Positions 17,360 through 22,374 of a stretch of DNA of 22,374 nucleotides are shown piece by piece. The position numbers and the translations under genes were made by a program. Within the stretch, counting starts at the first letter, position 1. Every line of letters starts with the position of its first letter. Origin of the DNA: Mnemiopsis leidyi (Eukaryota > Ctenophora > Tentaculata > Lobata > Bolinopsidae); NCBI GenBank assembly GCA_000226015.1, contig JH152916.1, forward strand, positions 146,365 through 168,738, given 5' to 3'. The notes below the pieces were generated by a model that saw nothing but the letters and a program-made list of their open reading frames with translations, did no database searches and was not told where the DNA came from.

Positions 17360-18713
17360 AATTAAATGAATGGCATGATACAGCATTTATTAACTGTAGC
17401 CTTTTGAAATCTTACGACTAAAAGTAACTTTCGACAGTTAACCCTAAAAGTATGTATAGAAATTTGCTTTTTTATTTGCTTTTAATTTGCTCTTAAATTT
17501 GCATTTTCTTGACCGTAGTTATGGTCAAATGCCTAGTTAGGGGTATCCATTTTTATTTTTTTCCACCTATTGGTAAGTAGATTTTTGAAAAATCACAAAA
17601 AATTTCTTAAAACATTAAAAACAGCACAAATTTAAGCAAGCAGGTAAAAAGCTTAGAATGTGGGAAAATGATTAATTTTATAAATCTTGCAAATAGTTTT
17701 TATTGCTCATTAAAATTTTTGTTTTGTAGTGCAAGCTATTTGTTTCCACTCCACATCGTTTTTCCGTATCTCATGTAGGTCCTCTGGCTCTAAATTACGA
17801 TATTCTGACCCTTCACCCTATGACCCGATAAACACTAGCTTTAAGCACCTTTATGTTAGGGCTATTTACTATTATGTGGTTATTTTGACGTATCGGTTAA
17901 GTCTTAAACAACCAACCTCTAAACAACCATGGCAATCGTGTTCACATATTGGCTAGTCCCTACCTTACTTAGAAGTTAGGTTAACACGGGCCATATTTTA
18001 ATATCAGAGGTACCAAGCTAAGTAGTAGCCTTACCGCGATTACATGACGATTTTTCTGCGACTGGAGGTAGATAATTTGAAGTTATCGATCACATTTTCT
18101 CTCGGAATTTGAACTTTAGTTAAGATATTTATTTCGTGTCAATCTGTCTATGTCAAATTCTATCTCGTTCAAGTGCAGTGCATACTGTTATCTGAACTAA
18201 TTTATGGTATTGCAGGAAATATTATTTTATAAGAACAAGCTATCAGCAAATTATATATTGATTTTATATTGACATGTTGAATATGCTGAGGTATTAGTCG
18301 ATGTTAAAGAAGTCTACGTGCTCGTTTAGTTCCCGTTCTTCAGTTTTATTTCTTGTTTGCTTTCTCGTACGTCGACTTGCATGCAGTTTGGAAATGTTGA
18401 CACGACAGCGAATTCTATTGACAAAACAGTACAACAAACATGACCTAGCCAAATTTGCGGTGCAGCTGGATAAACTTTCTGTTACTACGCGTTCACTCAG
18501 CTCGTTCTGATTGTGCTCTAATTTTTGTGACCTGTACATAACTGCTATTGAAGTTGAATTGTGGCCATGAATATTTTCAAAACAGAGCCTGCTTTCGAAA
18601 TCGATTCTCAAGGTTCTTTACATTTTGCTTGCTTCAGCTTTAACTGCTATTTGAATATTACACTTCTATTTTCCCTGAACTAAATTTCATGTTCTCGACT
18701 CAGCTCTGACCAG
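17360..18713. other. Spacer and promoter region of the glutamate receptor
   Basis: No supported gene. AT-rich sequence with TTTGCTTTT-like repeats at 17462-17505. Overlapping open frames on both strands at 18294-18611 show no recognisable domain. The receptor promoter and leader should lie in the last few hundred bases, but no clear core element was identified. Confidence 0.35.
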
Positions 18714-21700
18714 ATGAAGTTTGCAGCCCTACTTATTCTCTTCGCTTTACACACCTCCACTGTACTCCCTCACAAAGTCGGCCTTCTCCTCAACTCCAAG
18801 GACTCTGCGAGAGTGGCTGCTATCAGCCGAGTTGTGGAGTATTTCCTGTCTTCCCTGGACAACTCTCAGATCACCATCGAGGAACAGCTTCATGGATCCA
18901 GCTACCTGAGTCTGGTTAGTGGTGTCTGTGAACTGTTCGAGAAGGATGTTGTTGCCATCGTCTCCGTCTCTGATTCCACCCTAACTAACGTGCAAGTAAA
19001 CATCGCCAGTCAATTCAACATTCCCATCATCGCGGGTCTAGCTACCAACTCCTTCCTTGAGTCCGCCAACAGCTACTACGGTGAGAGCATCCAACTAGTG
19101 AGGCTGTCACCGTCTGACATCTACCAGAGTCAAGCGATATTCGATCTGCTGAAGGAGTACCATTGGAGGGAGTTCTCCATCCTGGCCTCGGCAGACGACT
19201 ATGGCACTGATGGTGTGGTTCACTTGTTGTATCTGGCTGCACATGACGAGACTTTTTCGATTAGGAACGTTCAGCACTTTGATGTTGGGGTTGATACTGA
19301 GGATCAGAGTGTCAAGCTGTTTTCCAACGAGCTACAGTTGATCAAGGAATCGCTGGTCAGAGTGATCGTTCTGAATTGCGCTCAAAAGTTTACGGAGATA
19401 GTGTTCAAGTAAGTGTTGTGGTTTGCGATTCTTACAAATGTGCCACTCGTGATTTACTGTAAAAAAAGCACACTTGAGATGGTAGAAAATTGTTTATCTT
19501 TATCAAAGAACAAGTAGTTTTTCAATATTTTATGTATGATCATGTAAACGAATATCTTAATATTATATTTCCAGGGAGGCAAAGGAATTTGGGTTGATGG
19601 ACGAGTCCTATGTTTGGATTGTGACAGATGCAGTGTCCTCCCAGCTTGAAGACATCTCAACCCAAGATTCCCGTCCATATTACTTCAATGGCATCATCGG
19701 TACATTACCAGCATCCGGTAAAGGATCTGATCAATACAAAGAGTTAAAGAGTGGTTTACTGCACAAGGAGGTGATCCCACGGATTTGAACATTTATTCTG
19801 CGATGGTAGTGGAAGGTTTACGTCTGGTGAACGATTGTCTTGGTAAACTCGATAAAACAACTTGGGACGATTCACCATCGGTGAGCTGTGATTCAGAAAG
19901 CAAATGGTATGGTGGAATCGATTTATTTAACGAGATGTCGCAAGCATTCGCTAAAGGGAACAAAGATCATATAACTTATGATATAATGAACTTTAAACCA
20001 GAAGGGTATGTCAAGATTGGAACTTGGCGAAACACAGGTGGGCTTTTTGACAACCAGGATAAAAACGTCCGATGGATAGAAAGAGACGACGTTACCTTCA
20101 TTGGCGGTGCAAGGTCTGCTCCGAGTGGATTTGGTAGGAGACTATCTGGTTTTCACCTCAAAGTTGGGATCATTCAGGAATCTCCAATAGCACTGTTGAA
20201 GGAAAACTGCACCGCTGAAAAGTCGTCTCCCAGTTGCTGGTACGGCTGGAACCCAGACATCATAAAAAGACTAGCCCTCGATCTGAACTTCACCTACGAG
20301 TTTGTTGAGCAGGCTGAATCTAAATACGGGGCATTTGACGAGACATTGAAGAGTTGGAGCGGTATGGTCAAGGAACTCTACGACGGGGAACTAGACCTGA
20401 CGACGGTCCTTTCCATCAACACCGTCCGTGCTCAGTACATCAGCTTCACAACACCGATCTATGAAGATCAAGCTTCTATAGCCGTCGGGGTAAAGTCCAC
20501 GTCGTTATCTGCCAACATGTTCTTCTTTCTAAAACCCTTCGAAACTTCAGTCTGGTTCTCAATAGCTGTTCTTATCATAGTGATTTCCGTTTTAATGACG
20601 TTTTTAAGCAAGATCTCACCTTTGGCGGAGTATGAGAACAGAACTCCCATGCTGAAACCATGTTCGGGTTGCACAGCGCGAAATGGAACAAAACCAAGAT
20701 TAGTGGACGTAAAAGCAGGCGATCAGAGTCAGGCTGATGATTCGAAAGGTGACCAGGCTTACCTTACTCTCAACAATTCTACATGGCTCATAGGAACAGG
20801 TCTGCTATAGTTTTTCTTATAATTTCTATACCACAATGCCAAACAGCTTATCTATGAAGAGGTCATTTTGCCCTGGCTGATAATATTTCATGATGCCATA
20901 GCTAATTTTTCAAACTTATCTTGTTTTTGTATGGCCACCAATAAATGCCAAGCCTAGATATGTCCCGGACATGACTGAACTATGATAATGAACTTTTAGA
21001 TTACCGTCATCACCTCGTCTAATATCGCTCACTTAATTATTCATTTCAGGATTTGTCCTGCAGGGTACTGATACCTTACCGACCGCGCCTTCCGGCAGAT
21101 TCCTCCTGTTTTTTTGGTGGTTTTTCGTAATGATCTTGACATCCATGTATACAGCAAACTTGACCGCGCATCTTACTCTCGACCAGAAAAATGTCGATAT
21201 CACAAGTCTTGAGGATTTACTAACTCAAAAAGAATACTCTTGGGGTTTGGGCAAGGACAGAAATCTAGAAACAATGATGCATAGCCATGAAAACAAAGAC
21301 TATAGAAAAATCGCAGAGAAAGCAGAAAAAATTGGTGTACTTGATGAAGCTATGGAGCGGTTGAAAATGGGCGGGTTTGCGTTTATTGACGATAATTCTG
21401 TCCTGGAAGTCTACCTCCAGGGATACTGTGAAGCAGCCATCGTAAAAACCGGCAAGTTTGCCAACCACTGGGCCCTTGGACTCCAGATGAATTCCCCTTA
21501 CGAAGCGTTCATCAACAACATGCTACTGCAGTACCGTGAGGAAGGCTGGCTGACGGACACCTTCAACGACTGGTACTCCGGGGACACCCAGACTTCCTGC
21601 TCCTCATCTCTCGGCAGTGAGACCACTTTTGGACCTCTAGTTCTATCGGGCCTCTATGTCATCCTGTTGGGTGGTATAGTTCTGTCCTTTATCACGGTCC

Positions 21701-21960
21701 TGATCGAGCTGCTGTACGTGGCTCACCAACATAGTGTCCGGACTGGGTGCAGTCTGGTGAGCTCCCTGAGGTTCACTTTCCGATCAACCTGTTTGAACAT
21801 CCGAGACTGCTGGTGCAGTGTTAGGATTCTACCGGACAGTTGTCATGACAACTACCATGTCTCTTGCAAATGTTCTCGTCCGCAAAGTGTCCCTCACATG
21901 CATCCCAATTCAAGTTTTAAAGTAGAAAGTAATGAAATCCCTTGTGACAATGGAATTTAA
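18714..21960 (+). CDS. Ionotropic glutamate receptor subunit (three exons, one apparent frameshift)
   Basis: Exons 18714-19408, 19575-20799 and 21050-21960 join by GT-AG with matching phases. Allowing one missing base near 19746-19748, the product is 943 residues, a normal receptor length. Residues 1-19 are a signal peptide (MKFAALLILFALHTSTVLP). The amino-terminal domain spans ~20-410. S1 starts at ~424, and R517 (NTVRAQYISF) is the conserved ligand-carboxylate arginine. M1 spans ~556-577. The M2 pore loop reads GFVLQGTD (641-648). M3 carries SMYTANLTAHLT (672-683). S2 has N712/L713 and D755 at the side-chain-contacting positions, and C767/C824 form the expected disulfide. M4 spans ~837-862, followed by a Cys-rich tail. 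It is a ligand-gated cation channel of the surface membrane. Pocket residues are nearer to glycine-binding NMDA-type than to AMPA-type subunits. The frameshift may be an assembly error or a real lesion. Confidence 0.95.
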
Positions 21961-22374
21961 TCAACTCTCATAGTTGTTTGGGAATATTTATACAAGCAAT
22001 GTAAATATTTTTTCATCTACTAGGATTATTTTGCTAGGAACTTTAGCATTCCGAATATGCGATACTACGATACGACTTTTCGATGTGGCTTCGTCGAGCA
22101 CTCTCTGAATTGCATTGTAAACATCATGAAACATTTCAAATTTTGTCGTGGTTTCAGACGAATTGCGCATCGTTATTTTGAGGAGTTGATTATTCTATTT
22201 ATTTTGAAAAATGGCTTTATTGGAACGATATCGACCATCAAATTTAGAAAATTGAGAAGTTTTATTTCAAATTCGACACTGTTGCTGCAGTTCACAGACA
22301 ATTACAAGAATAAGATAACCCAAAAAAGCAAGAAAAATGAAAAGAATAATATAACCAACAACGAATAGTCGCCC
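21961..22374 (+). other. Probable 3'UTR and downstream flank of the receptor
   Basis: AT-rich sequence after the receptor stop codon. A 103-codon open frame at 22057-22368 has no recognisable domain and ends in a Lys/Asn-rich low-complexity stretch, so I read it as non-coding. No clear AATAAA signal was seen before the window ends. Confidence 0.4.

Noticed and set aside
18294..18611. 105-codon minus-strand frame and opposing plus-strand frame upstream of the receptor
   Set aside because: Rich in Arg, Ser and Cys with no recognisable domain. The frames overlap in antisense and have no splice context.
1..22374. CRISPR array, prophage or bacterial operon structure
   Set aside because: No spaced direct repeats of that type are present. 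The spliced genes and Pol III tRNA show a eukaryotic nuclear genome.

Overview
The window comes from an invertebrate animal nuclear genome. It holds spliced genes with GT-AG introns, an animal-type ionotropic glutamate receptor, a nuclear tRNA-Asn with a Pol III terminator, AT-rich spacers, and short terminal-inverted-repeat elements of the hAT and Tc1/mariner-like kinds. The receptor is divergent from vertebrate AMPA, kainate and NMDA subunits. An early-branching marine animal, such as a ctenophore, is my guess, but the sequence alone does not settle the phylum.

Layout. Positions 1-6577 are mostly non-coding. They hold a CT microsatellite, a dense CACGTG/CCAAT cluster that looks like a promoter (111-309), a 54-bp minisatellite, a possible last exon of an unrecognised gene (3127-3297), two GC-rich near-palindromes around an AT-rich core, and a hAT-type MITE with an intact 8-bp target duplication (5786-6064). 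Positions 6578-12689 (+) hold a 12-exon gene that I rebuilt exon by exon. It encodes a 346-residue DEK_C plus double SWIB/MDM2-domain nuclear protein. Its introns contain two further foldback/MITE elements, several minisatellites and a complete tRNA-Asn(GTT) gene.

After a 1.7-kb spacer with a 134-bp foldback, a small gene at 14428-17359 (+) encodes a predicted single-pass membrane protein of about 180 residues. It has two CxxC pairs, and I cannot assign it to a family. At 18714-21960 (+) lies a three-exon ionotropic glutamate receptor: signal peptide, amino-terminal domain, S1/S2 ligand-binding domain, M1-M4, and a Cys-rich tail. One apparent single-base frameshift lies in its second exon.

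The genes share a strand but look functionally unrelated: chromatin or transcription, translation (tRNA), an unknown membrane protein, and ligand-gated signalling. The most unusual signals are the run of five frame-neutral linker exons in the SWIB gene, the lineage-specific pore and ligand-pocket residues of the receptor, the unassigned membrane gene whose start codon lies inside an X-box-like palindrome, and the repeated GCACGTGC palindromes across the window.
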